Positions 51,351 to 59,573 of a stretch of 64,000 nt of DNA are shown here, one piece after another. This DNA is from Streptomyces sp. BA2. GTDB taxonomy: Bacteria > Actinomycetota > Actinomycetes > Streptomycetales > Streptomycetaceae. Where the stretch lies: positions 2,864,001-2,928,000 of the forward strand of contig NZ_WSRO01000002.1 in assembly GCF_009769735.1 (NCBI RefSeq), in the 5' to 3' direction. Positions within the stretch are counted from its first letter, which is position 1, and each line of letters opens with the position of its first letter. A program made the translations under genes and the position numbers. The notes under the pieces were generated by a model. The model did not search any database. It was given only the letters and a program-made list of their open reading frames with translations, and was not told the DNA's origin.

Positions 51351-52133
51351 TCAGGCGGCGGGGTCGCGGCGGGCGATGACCCGGTAGGCGTTGGAGAACC
51401 GGGTGCGGCTGACCAGGGGGGCGAGGATCCGGTCGAGCAGGGCCGCGGCGGCGAGCAGCGGGACGGCGAGGCGGGCGGCGGCACGGATGCGGCCGAGGGT
51501 GATGGCCAGGCGCGCGGTCAGGTCGAAGGGGATGTGCGGCTCGCGCCGGTCGGTGGCCACGACGGTGTAGCCGAGGCTTTCGAGCTCGCGGCGGAGGGCG
51601 GCGAGCGGGATGCGGTGGTAGGGCTCGGGCCTGATCCACCCCTTGTCGAGGACCCTGGCGTACCGGCTCTGCGGGACGGGGACCTCGATCATCAGATGGC
51701 CGCCGGGCCGCAACACCGTGCGGGCGGCGATGAGTTCGATGCGCGGGTCGGCGCTGCGCTCCAGGTAGTGGAACATGCTCAGCGCGTCGTAGCGCCCCGC
51801 GAGCTTCGGCGCCAGGTCGGCGAGCAGCCCGCGGTGGGCCTCCTCCACGCGGCCGGCCCTGCGGCCCTCCTCCACGCGTCCGGTGAGGTCGAGTCCGTCG
51901 AAGGCGGTGTACGGGTGCACCTGTTGGGCGACGGCGGGGAAGTGCCCGTGCCCGGTTTCGATGTCCAGCCAGCTCTCGGGCTCGATGAACCGGCCCATCG
52001 CGCGGGCCCGTGCCTGATGGCGGCGGGTGGAGTGCGGGACGGCGAAGATCTTCTCCGCCTGGGCGGCGGCGGCCTGGGCGGCGTCCATGGGCGTGGCAGG
52101 CTCCTCTGTCGGGCGGTGCACGACAAATCTCAT
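51351..52133 (-). CDS. Class I SAM-dependent methyltransferase
   Basis: This 260-aa protein has the SAM-fold pattern SWLDIETGHGHFPAVA, a FDGLDLTGRVEEGRRAG segment and a YDALSMFHYLERSADP motif, then GGHLMIEVPVPQS. The C-terminus adds a hydrophobic segment (LGRIRAAARLAVPLLAAAALL), unusual for a soluble methyltransferase and possibly a membrane anchor. ATG 52133 is chosen; ATG 52088 has a GAGGAG sequence but shortens the protein. It is convergent with cobU (9-nt gap). The substrate is unknown. Confidence 0.78.
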   Translation of the reverse strand: MRFVVHRPTEEPATPMDAAQAAAAQAEKIFAVPHSTRRHQARARAMGRFIEPESWLDIETGHGHFPAVAQQVHPYTAFDGLDLTGRVEEGRRAGRVEEAHRGLLADLAPKLAGRYDALSMFHYLERSADPRIELIAARTVLRPGGHLMIEVPVPQSRYARVLDKGWIRPEPYHRIPLAALRRELESLGYTVVATDRREPHIPFDLTARLAITLGRIRAAARLAVPLLAAAALLDRILAPLVSRTRFSNAYRVIARRDPAA

Positions 52134-52258
52134 CAAACGGTACGTAAGGGATGATCGACACCGGCGCAGCGACACCGTGGAGGTGGCGCGTCCGGCAGCG
52201 GCGCCCGCGCGCGCATGCCGGCCGCCGGGCCGTCTGACCCGACGCCAGGCCCTGCCGG

Positions 52259-52264
52259 TACTGT
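52259..52264 (+). promoter_or_regulatory. TACTGT -10 box of cobT, leaderless start
   Basis: TACTGT ends 7 nt before the cobT ATG. A CTGACC at 52234-52239 could be the -35, with a rather long 19-nt spacer. Confidence 0.5.
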
Positions 52265-52271
52265 TCGGCGA

Positions 52272-53411
52272 ATGAGCTCGCTGAATCTCGACGACTTCAC
52301 CGACCTGATCGAGCGGCCCGACGGCGGGGTCCGCCGCGACGCCGAGGAGCGCAGGGAACGGCAGAGCGTGCCGCCCGGGGCGCTCGGCCGCCTGGACGAA
52401 CTCGGCGAGTGGCTGTCCGCGGCCCAGTCCTCGGTGCCGGTCAAGCCGATCGAGCGACCGCGCGTGATCCTCTTCGCCGGTGACCACGGGGTCGCGGGCC
52501 TCGATGTGTCCGCGAGGCCCGCGGGCGGTGCGGCCGAACTCGTCCGCGCCGTGCTCTCCGGCGCGAGCCCGGTGTCCGTCCTCGCGCGCCGCCTCGACGT
52601 GCCCGTACGGGTCGTCGACCTGGCCCTGGACTGCGACCCGGCCGAGCTGCCCGCGGAGGTGGCGGGGCACCGGGTGCGGCGCGGCTCGGGGCGCGTCGAC
52701 ATCGAGGACGCGCTGACGGCGGAGGAGGCCGAGGCCGCGGTGCGGGCCGGGATGGCCGTCGCCGACGAGGAGGCGGACTCCGGGACCGACCTGGTCGTGC
52801 TCGGCGATGTGAGCGTCGGCGGGACGACGCCCGCGGCGACGCTGGTCGCCGCGCTGTGCGGGACCGACGCGTCCGTGGTGACCGGGCGGGGCGGCGCGCC
52901 GATCGACGACCTCGCGTGGATGCGCAAGTGCGCGGCGGTCCGGGACGCGCTGCGGCGGGCGCGGCCCGTCCTCGGGGATCAGCTGGAGCTGCTCGCGACG
53001 GTGGGCGGGGCCGACATCGCCGCCATGACCGGGTTCCTGTTGCAGTGCGCGGTGCGGCGTACGCCGGTCATTCTGGACGGCGTGGTGGCATCGGCCGCGG
53101 CACTCGTGGCCCAGCGGGTCGCCTTCCGGGCGCCGGACTGGTGGCTCGCGGGGCACAACAGCGGGGAGCCCGCGCAGGCCAAGGCCCTTGACCGGATGGC
53201 GCTCGACCCCGTGCTCGAACAGGGCGTGCAGGTCGGCGAGGGCGTGGGGGCGCTGCTCGCGCTGCCGCTGGTGCGGGCCGCGGCGGCGCTCTCCGCGGAG
53301 CTGCCTGAGCGGAAGCCTGAGCCCGAGCCCGAGCGGAAGCCTGAGCCCGAGACGGAGTCCGAGGCCGACCCCAAGCCCAGTACCGAGGCCGGGGCCCCGG
53401 AAACGGAGTAG
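52272..53411 (+). CDS. cobT: Nicotinate-nucleotide-dimethylbenzimidazole phosphoribosyltransferase
   Basis: This 379-aa enzyme makes alpha-ribazole phosphate for the lower ligand of cobalamin. The motifs FAGDHGV, LGDVSVGGTTPAA and the substrate loop GFLLQCAV and VGEGVGALLALP are present. The last 35 residues form a Glu/Pro-rich repeat tail (ERKPEPEPERKPEPE) not usual for the core enzyme. ATG 52272 has no Shine-Dalgarno sequence but a TACTGT box 7 nt upstream, which indicates a leaderless mRNA. Confidence 0.93.
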   Translation: MSSLNLDDFTDLIERPDGGVRRDAEERRERQSVPPGALGRLDELGEWLSAAQSSVPVKPIERPRVILFAGDHGVAGLDVSARPAGGAAELVRAVLSGASPVSVLARRLDVPVRVVDLALDCDPAELPAEVAGHRVRRGSGRVDIEDALTAEEAEAAVRAGMAVADEEADSGTDLVVLGDVSVGGTTPAATLVAALCGTDASVVTGRGGAPIDDLAWMRKCAAVRDALRRARPVLGDQLELLATVGGADIAAMTGFLLQCAVRRTPVILDGVVASAAALVAQRVAFRAPDWWLAGHNSGEPAQAKALDRMALDPVLEQGVQVGEGVGALLALPLVRAAAALSAELPERKPEPEPERKPEPETESEADPKPSTEAGAPETE

Positions 53412-53464
53412 ACCGCACCCGAAGGCGCGGCTGGTCACAGCCGAAGGCGGCCCGGCGTGCCCCA

Positions 53465-53470
53465 TATGAT
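53465..53470 (+). promoter_or_regulatory. TATGAT -10 box, leaderless start
   Basis: TATGAT ends 8 nt before ATG 53479. No Shine-Dalgarno sequence is present in the CCCTTTTC gap. Confidence 0.5.
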
Positions 53471-53478
53471 CCCTTTTC

Positions 53479-55242
53479 ATGGGAGATGAGCAATCTGCTG
53501 CCGGGCGCCGTCGCGATCTGCGTAGGCGGCGGCTCGCCGCGGCCTTCAGCGTCTGGTACCTCCGCGCCGTCACCTTCATCAACTTCCTGAGCGCGGTCTG
53601 GGTCTCCCTCGGGCAGGATCTGCGGCGGCACAACACCGAGAACTACTTCACGCCGTATCTGCTCACCGCAGGCTTCGCCTCCGGCGCGTTCACGCTGTTC
53701 CTGGCCATCACGATGCGCCGCCGCAAACGCGCCGCCTGGATTCTCAACCTCGTACTCAGCGGGCTCTTTCTGCTGCTCTTCGCGTTCGCGATGGTCTTCC
53801 CGGAGATCCGCCGGTACGCGCAGAACTGGATCTCCCTCGTCCTGACCGCCGCCTTCGTCGCCTCGCTGATCGTCGGGCGGCGGGAGTTCTACGCCAAGGG
53901 GGACCGCTCCAATCCGAAGCTCGCCGCGGCCGTCGCCGTCGGCGGGCTTCTCGCGGCCTCGCTGGTCGCCGCGCTCCTGGTCACGGTCACCAACCAAGCG
54001 CACGACGAAAGCCGTTCGACGTTCCTCGACCGCTGGCGCTACGGCACGATGCGCCTGGTCTCGCTGGCCGCCGACGACCGGCGGTTCGAGGGCGTCACCA
54101 CGCCCGGCTGGGTCAACGTCAGCATCAACGTGCTCAGCACGCTTCTCCTCCTGGCCGTCCTGTACGCCGCGTTCCGCTCGCGCAAGGCGGTCGACCCGCT
54201 CACCGTGGACGACGAGCGGGGGCTGCACGAGCTGCTCGACAAGTACGGCGAGCGCGACTCGCTCGGCTACTTCGCGCTGCGCCGCGAGAAGAGCGTCGTG
54301 TGGTCGCCCAGCGCCAAGGCGGCGGTCGCCTACCGGGTCATCGGGGGTGTGTCGCTGGCTTCCGGGGATCCGATCGGAGATCCGGAAGCCTGGCCCGGCG
54401 CCATCGAGCCCTGGCTCGCCGACGCCCGCGAGCACGGCTGGATCCCCGCCGTCATGGGCGCGAGCGAGGAGGCGGGGACGATCTACGCCCGGCACGGCCT
54501 CGACGCGCTTGAGCTGGGCGACGAAGCCATCGTCGAGACCGGAGAGTTCACTCTGGAGGGGCGGGCCATGCGGACGGTCCGTCAGGCGTACAACCGGGTC
54601 GAGCGGGCCGGTTACGAGGTGCGGATCCGGCGTCACGAGGACATCCCGGCCGACGAGATGGCGTATCTGCTCGAGCGCGCCGACGACTGGCGTGACGGGG
54701 CCACCGAGCGCGGCTTCTCGATGGCGCTCGGCAGGCTCGGCGACCCCGAGGACGGGCGGTGCGTGATGCTCGAATGCGCCGACCGTGACGGGGAGTTGAG
54801 AGCACTGCTCTCCTTCGTGCCGTGGGGGCCGCGCGGGCTCTCCCTCGACCTGATGCGGCGCGACCGCGACTCCGAGAACGGCCTGATGGAGTTCATGGTC
54901 ATCGAGCTGCTCCAGCGCGCCGCCGAGATCAAGATCACTCAGGTCTCGCTGAACTTCGCGATGTTCAGGTCGGTCTTCGAACGTGGCTCGCGGCTCGGCG
55001 CGGGCCCGGTCCTGCGGTTGTGGCGCTCGCTGCTCACCTTCTTCTCACGGTGGTGGCAGATCGAGTCGCTGTACCGCGCCAACGCGAAGTACCGCCCGAT
55101 CTGGGAGCCCCGCTTCCTTCTCTTCGAGAAGAGCGGGGACCTGCCCCGCATCGGCATCGCGTCGGCCCGCGCGGAGGGCTTCCTGGAAGCGCCGGGCCTG
55201 CCGAAGTGGCTGCACCGCAAGCATCTGGAGTCCCGACGATGA
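53479..55242 (+). CDS. MprF-like phosphatidylglycerol lysyltransferase-type synthase
   Basis: This 587-aa protein has a hydrophobic N-terminal half of about six helices (to about 240) and a C-terminal DUF2156 (LPG_synthase_C) domain with two GNAT folds (ALRREKSVVWSPSAKAAVAYRVIGGVSLASGDP; SLNFAMFRSVFERGS). It should transfer an aminoacyl group to a lipid. Unlike LysX, there is no lysyl-tRNA synthetase domain. ATG 53479 has a TATGAT box 8 nt upstream. ATGA overlap couples it to the next membrane gene. Confidence 0.85.
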   Translation: MGDEQSAAGRRRDLRRRRLAAAFSVWYLRAVTFINFLSAVWVSLGQDLRRHNTENYFTPYLLTAGFASGAFTLFLAITMRRRKRAAWILNLVLSGLFLLLFAFAMVFPEIRRYAQNWISLVLTAAFVASLIVGRREFYAKGDRSNPKLAAAVAVGGLLAASLVAALLVTVTNQAHDESRSTFLDRWRYGTMRLVSLAADDRRFEGVTTPGWVNVSINVLSTLLLLAVLYAAFRSRKAVDPLTVDDERGLHELLDKYGERDSLGYFALRREKSVVWSPSAKAAVAYRVIGGVSLASGDPIGDPEAWPGAIEPWLADAREHGWIPAVMGASEEAGTIYARHGLDALELGDEAIVETGEFTLEGRAMRTVRQAYNRVERAGYEVRIRRHEDIPADEMAYLLERADDWRDGATERGFSMALGRLGDPEDGRCVMLECADRDGELRALLSFVPWGPRGLSLDLMRRDRDSENGLMEFMVIELLQRAAEIKITQVSLNFAMFRSVFERGSRLGAGPVLRLWRSLLTFFSRWWQIESLYRANAKYRPIWEPRFLLFEKSGDLPRIGIASARAEGFLEAPGLPKWLHRKHLESRR

Positions 55243-55988
55243 GCGCCCCCGCCCCGGCCCCCGCCCGGCCGCCGGCCCTGCCCGGCCGCTTGGCCCGCCT
55301 GGCCCGAGCCGAGTGGGGGCCGCTGTACGCCGCCGTGCGATTCGGCATCGCCGAGCGGCGGTGGCGGGCGGCGCCCATGACGCTGGCCGCCGTGTGCCTC
55401 ACCGCCCTGTTCCAGTTCGTGCAGAACCAGCCCTGGGGCTACCAGTTCGTGCAGAACATCGGCTCCGTACGGGCCGATGACCCGCTGTGGCTCGCCCTGC
55501 TGCGCACCCCGCTCTCGCTCTTCGTGCCCGCGCTCGACCTGCCCGTCTGGGGCGCGCTCGCGCAGATCCTGCTGGTGTTCGGCATCGCGGAGATCTGCAT
55601 CGGCTGGTGGCGCACGCTCCTCATCGGCTACGCGGCCACCCTCGCGGGCACGCTCTACGCGCGCGTGGGCATCGAGTGGGGTCCCGGCAACCCGCTGGGG
55701 CTGCCCGCGTCCGACGCCCAGGTCATCGACACGGGCCCTTCCGCCGCGGTGGTCGGGCTCGCGGTCTACGTGTGCTGGCGCTACCGGGCGTGGTTCACGG
55801 CGGGGCTCGTGACCGCCGTGATGGTCGCCGAGGTGTTCGTCAAGAACAACCTCGCGGGCAAGGAGCATCTGGCGGCGATCGCGGCGGTGTTGGTGCTGTG
55901 CGTTTGCTCGGAGGCGCTTCGACGGCGTCAGCGGCGGGGGCGTGGACGTGCCAGTTCCGGGTCGGGTTTGCCGCCGATCCAGTCCTGA
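55239..55988 (+). CDS. Rhomboid-like integral membrane protein (tentative)
   Basis: This 249-aa protein has about six hydrophobic helices after a Pro-rich N-terminus. Recognisable segments are WGALAQILLVFGIAEICIGWW and a late NNLAGKEHLAAIAAVLVL, which carries a His as in the last helix of rhomboids, but I see no GxSx serine, so it is probably a non-proteolytic rhomboid-like protein. ATG 55239 overlaps the preceding stop (ATGA), so it is translationally coupled to the lysyltransferase. The last 61 nt overlap the convergent gene. Confidence 0.62.
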   Translation: MSAPAPAPARPPALPGRLARLARAEWGPLYAAVRFGIAERRWRAAPMTLAAVCLTALFQFVQNQPWGYQFVQNIGSVRADDPLWLALLRTPLSLFVPALDLPVWGALAQILLVFGIAEICIGWWRTLLIGYAATLAGTLYARVGIEWGPGNPLGLPASDAQVIDTGPSAAVVGLAVYVCWRYRAWFTAGLVTAVMVAEVFVKNNLAGKEHLAAIAAVLVLCVCSEALRRRQRRGRGRASSGSGLPPIQS

Positions 55989-56692
55989 ACCTTGCGGCGC
56001 GGGCCCGCCCAGCGGCGGTCGTGGTGGTAGGCACGCAGGCCCGCTCGGGCACGGGCGCGGTGCCGGTTGCGGTAGAAGCGCCTGGCCCATGCCGATCCCG
56101 GGCGGGCGAGGCGGATCGCGCCCACCAGCGCGACCAGCGGGACCACCATGCCGATCACGGCCGTCTGCAGTTTGCCCTTGGCCAGGGCGATCAGGGCGAA
56201 GCAGCAGTTGACGGCGACGTTCAGGGCGAGGCCCGCCCGGTTGCTCCGCTCCTCGGGCGTCAGGTCGTTCACGCCGAACGGGGTGAAGCCGGTGAGGATG
56301 AGCACCACCAGGGCCGCGGTCAGCATCACGACCTCGACGCTCTTGCGGCCCTGTTCGCTCCAGTAGACGTCGTCGAGGTAGAGGATCAGCGCGAACTCGT
56401 CGAGTACGAGACCGGCGCCGATGCCGAAGATGACGGCCGCGAACATCGAGGCGAGGCTGTGCCTGCCGGCCGCGACCGCCCAGAACCCTCCTACGAGCAT
56501 GAGGAAGATGCCCGGTACGACGTGGTGGATGTGGACGTCGCCCGAGCTGATGTTCCGGAAGGGGCCTTTGCCCGCGCGGATCAGGCGGGTGATGGTTCGG
56601 GTGATCAGGAACGTGGCCACGAAGGAGAGCAGGGCCAGGAGGAGCGGGAGCTTTCCCGGCTCCGTGATGTTCCGGTACCACCAGTCGGCCAT
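55928..56692 (-). CDS. Integral membrane protein with HIHH motif, unknown function
   Basis: This 254-aa protein has about six helices. The second loop holds a conserved-looking DVHIHHVVPGIF motif and a later ALILYLDDVYW, which could be metal- or phosphate-binding residues facing one membrane side. The C-terminus is strongly basic (RNRHRARARAG). ATG 56692 gives a normal N-terminal helix; the ribosome binding site is weak. It is convergent with the rhomboid-like gene (61-nt overlap) and divergent from cobS. I do not recognise the family. Confidence 0.7.
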   Translation of the reverse strand: MADWWYRNITEPGKLPLLLALLSFVATFLITRTITRLIRAGKGPFRNISSGDVHIHHVVPGIFLMLVGGFWAVAAGRHSLASMFAAVIFGIGAGLVLDEFALILYLDDVYWSEQGRKSVEVVMLTAALVVLILTGFTPFGVNDLTPEERSNRAGLALNVAVNCCFALIALAKGKLQTAVIGMVVPLVALVGAIRLARPGSAWARRFYRNRHRARARAGLRAYHHDRRWAGPRRKVQDWIGGKPDPELARPRPRR

Positions 56693-56747
56693 GGGGCCAT
56701 CTTGAGGGGCCGCCCTGCGTTCCGCAGGGCGAGAAGAGCCTGGGGGG

Positions 56748-56753
56748 TACCCT
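56748..56753 (+). promoter_or_regulatory. TACCCT -10 box of cobS, leaderless start
   Basis: TACCCT ends 6 nt before GTG 56760. No proper Shine-Dalgarno sequence lies between, and no -35 is clear. Confidence 0.45.
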
Positions 56754-56759
56754 TCCGCG

Positions 56760-57542
56760 GTGCCCCGAACCTCCCCCGCCGACGGTCTCCGCTTCGCCTT
56801 CGGCACCCTCACCGCGCTTCCGGTCGCCGTCACCAAGTGGGACCGCGAAGCCGCCCGCGCCGGGATGCTCTGCGCCCCGCTCGCCGGGCTCGTGGTCGGC
56901 CTCTGCGCCGCCGCGCTCGGCGGCGTGCTCATGGCGCTCGGCTCGGGGCCACTGCTGGCGGCCGTAGCCACCGCCGCCGTCCCGGCGACGCTCACCCGCG
57001 GCCTCCACCTCGACGGCCTCGCCGACACCGCCGACGGTCTCGGCAGCGCGAAGCCTGCCGACGAGGCGCTGCGCATCATGAAGCAGTCCGACGTCGGTCC
57101 CTTCGGCGTCATCACGCTGCTCTTCGTCCTGCTCGCCCAAGTGGCCGTCCTCTTCCAGCTCTACGAGGCCTCGTGGACCCGGGGCGCACTCGCCGCGGTC
57201 GTCTCGGCGGCCACGGCCCGCCTCGCCCTGACCCTGGCCGCCCGCGAGGGCGTCCCGCCGGCTCGCCCCGAAGGGCTCGGGGCGGCGGTGGCAGGAACGG
57301 TTCCCCGGGGTGCGGCCCTGCTCGCGACGGCACTCGTCACCGCCCTGGCCGCGCTCGCCGCCGTGCCCTTCGGGACGTACGAGACAGTGCGGTACGCGGC
57401 AGCCGTCCTCCTCGCGGTGTGCGCCGCCGAACTCCTCCTGCGGCATTGCGTCCGCCGTTTCGGCGGCATCACCGGCGACGTCTTCGGCGCGCTCGCCGAG
57501 ACCGCGGCCACGACGGCCCTGGTCGTCCTGGCCCTTGGCTGA
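56760..57542 (+). CDS. cobS: Adenosylcobinamide-GDP ribazoletransferase
   Basis: This 260-aa integral membrane enzyme joins adenosylcobinamide-GDP and alpha-ribazole, the last step of cobalamin assembly. It has the conserved LHLDGLADTADGL motif and MKQSDVGPFGV, and six to seven helices. GTG 56760 has a TACCCT box 6 nt upstream and no Shine-Dalgarno sequence. It completes the cobU-cobT-cobS set, split here by four membrane or methyltransferase genes. Confidence 0.93.
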   Translation: MPRTSPADGLRFAFGTLTALPVAVTKWDREAARAGMLCAPLAGLVVGLCAAALGGVLMALGSGPLLAAVATAAVPATLTRGLHLDGLADTADGLGSAKPADEALRIMKQSDVGPFGVITLLFVLLAQVAVLFQLYEASWTRGALAAVVSAATARLALTLAAREGVPPARPEGLGAAVAGTVPRGAALLATALVTALAALAAVPFGTYETVRYAAAVLLAVCAAELLLRHCVRRFGGITGDVFGALAETAATTALVVLALG

Positions 57543-57730
57543 TTCGCGGATGCTTCCGCCGAAACATAAATGCGGCGCCACGTACGGATGAATCTGCGCC
57601 GACACGATCGAATGGGCGCGACGCGCGTAGGCTCATGTTCGGTGCCTTTCCGGCCCGTTCTAGGCTGGCGCCGGGCGGGTCGACCCACCCCATCGGCCAA
57701 GGAACTCAACGGAAGCGAGAATTCACCACC
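57543..57730. other. Intergenic region cobS / pepA
   Basis: This 188-nt gap shows no clear hairpin after cobS. A GGAAGCGAG sequence before GTG 57731 is the pepA ribosome binding site, at rather long spacing. Confidence 0.45.
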
Positions 57731-59272
57731 GTGACTGCTCTGACTCTCAGCACTGCCGCCGCGTCCGGCCTCCGTGCCGACGCGATCGTCGTCGGCGTCG
57801 CGAAGGGCGCCAAGGGTCCGGTCGTCGCGCCGGGCGCCGAGGCCGTGGACAAGGCGTACGACGGCAAGCTCGCGTCCGTCCTTGAGACCCTCGGCGCCTC
57901 GGGCGCCGAGGGCGAGGTGACCAAGCTGCCCGCGCCCTCCGGCTTCAAGGCTCCGGTCGTCCTCGCGGTCGGCCTCGGCACGGTGCCGGAGAAGGACGAG
58001 ACGTACGGCACCGACGCCCTTCGCCGCGCCGCGGGTACCGCGGCGCGCGCCCTGTCCGGCTCGAAGAAGGCCGCGTTCGCGCTGCCCGCCGAGGATGCCG
58101 AGGACACCGGTGCGATCGCCGAGGGCGCGCTGCTCGGCGCGTACTCCTTCGACGCGTACAAGGAGAACGGTTCCGCCAAGGCGAAGGAGGGCAAGAACGG
58201 CAAGGACGCCAAGGGTCCGCTCGCCGAGATCGCCCTGCTCGGCGCCAAGCCCCGCGACAAGGCGTACAAGGCGGCCGTCGAGCGCGCCACCGCCCTGTCC
58301 GAGGAGCTCAACCGCGCCCGCGACCTCATCAACACCCCGCCGAACGACCTGAACCCCGAGGCCTTCGCCGCGGTCGCCACCGCGGCCGCGAAGGAGCACG
58401 GCATCAAGGTCCAGGTCCTGGACGAGAAGGCGCTCAGCAAGGGCGGCTTCGGCGGCATCCTCGGTGTCGGCGTCGGCTCGGACGCCCCGCCGCGCCTGGT
58501 CAAGCTCTCGTACACGTCGTCGAAGGCGAAGAAGCACCTCGCCTTCGTCGGCAAGGGCATCACGTACGACTCGGGCGGCATCTCGCTGAAGCCCGCCGGT
58601 CACAACGAAACCATGAAGTGCGACATGGCCGGCGCCGCCGCCGTCTTCGCGGCCGTCGTCTCCGCCGCGCGCCTGGGCCTCGAAGTGAACATCACCGGCT
58701 GGCTGGCGCTCGCCGAGAACATGCCGTCCGGCTCCGCGACCCGCCCCGGCGACGTCCTGCGGATGTACAGCGGCAAGACCGTCGAGGTGCTCAACACCGA
58801 CGCCGAGGGCCGTCTGGTCCTGGCCGACGCGATCGCCAAGGCCTCCGAGGACAACCCCGACGCGATCGTCGACGTGGCCACGCTGACCGGCGCGATGATG
58901 ATGGCGCTCGGCAGCCGCACCTTCGGCATCATGGCCAACGACGACGCGTTCCGCGCCGCGATCCACGACGCCTCCGAGGAGGCGGGCGAGCCCTCCTGGC
59001 CGATGCCGCTGCCCGAGCACCTGAAGAAGGGCATGGACTCCCCCACCGCCGACATCGCCAACATGGGCGAGCGCATGGGCGGCGGCCTGGTGGCCGGTCT
59101 CTTCCTCCAGGAGTTCGTCGGCGAGGGCATCACCTGGGCGCACCTGGACATCGCGGGCCCGGCCTTCAACGAGGGCGGCCCGTTCGGCTACACGCCCAAG
59201 GGCGGCACCGGCACCGCGGTCCGCACCCTGGTCCGCCTCGCCGAGCGCACGGCCGCGGGCGACCTCGGCTGA
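57731..59272 (+). CDS. pepA: Leucyl aminopeptidase (M17)
   Basis: This 513-aa enzyme has the M17 metal and active-site motifs: GKGITYDSGG (about 274), MKCDMAGAA and the signature NTDAEGR at residues 355-361. Length and motifs are normal. It should release N-terminal amino acids in the cytosol with two metal ions. GTG 57731 has AAGCGAG upstream. An M17 peptidase also lies near the cob genes and lpd/dlaT in mycobacteria. A strong terminator follows. Confidence 0.95.
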   Translation: MTALTLSTAAASGLRADAIVVGVAKGAKGPVVAPGAEAVDKAYDGKLASVLETLGASGAEGEVTKLPAPSGFKAPVVLAVGLGTVPEKDETYGTDALRRAAGTAARALSGSKKAAFALPAEDAEDTGAIAEGALLGAYSFDAYKENGSAKAKEGKNGKDAKGPLAEIALLGAKPRDKAYKAAVERATALSEELNRARDLINTPPNDLNPEAFAAVATAAAKEHGIKVQVLDEKALSKGGFGGILGVGVGSDAPPRLVKLSYTSSKAKKHLAFVGKGITYDSGGISLKPAGHNETMKCDMAGAAAVFAAVVSAARLGLEVNITGWLALAENMPSGSATRPGDVLRMYSGKTVEVLNTDAEGRLVLADAIAKASEDNPDAIVDVATLTGAMMMALGSRTFGIMANDDAFRAAIHDASEEAGEPSWPMPLPEHLKKGMDSPTADIANMGERMGGGLVAGLFLQEFVGEGITWAHLDIAGPAFNEGGPFGYTPKGGTGTAVRTLVRLAERTAAGDLG

Positions 59273-59573
59273 CCGGCTGATCTGTCGTACGCGGGCAGGG
59301 CCCGGACGTCCAGATGTCCGGGCCCTGCCCGATTTCGCCCTCAACGAAATCCGTACGTTCATACACCTCGGTAACGCCTGGACGTGGCGAATCAGACGTC
59401 TCACAGCCCGGCCCGCCGTCCCACCTCTCGCCGACAAGTGCGAAGATGGGTTCTCGGCAGGACAGGGCCCCCACCACAGGGCCGAAACAAGAGCGGCCGA
59501 TACCAGCCGACAGACCGGTCGTCCCCCGAGAAAAGGGGTCCGGCGTACGGCGCACATGCATGGAGGACGTGAC
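59273..59573. other. pepA-lpd intergenic region
   Basis: This gap holds the pepA terminator (59293-59330) and the lpd ribosome binding site GGAGG (59562-59566). I see no convincing lpd promoter or operator in the rest. Confidence 0.5.
59293..59330 (+). terminator. pepA terminator
   Basis: Perfect 15-bp arms (GGGCAGGGCCCGGAC and its complement) enclose an 8-nt loop, 21 nt after the pepA stop. Confidence 0.88.

Noticed and set aside
54939..57605. 888-aa minus-strand reading frame
   Set aside because: It covers cobS and three membrane genes in antisense and has no domain signature; typical GC-bias artefact.
55487..59272. 1261-aa plus-strand reading frame ending in pepA
   Set aside because: Only the part from GTG 57731 is PepA; the upstream part is out of frame with the known membrane genes and cobS.
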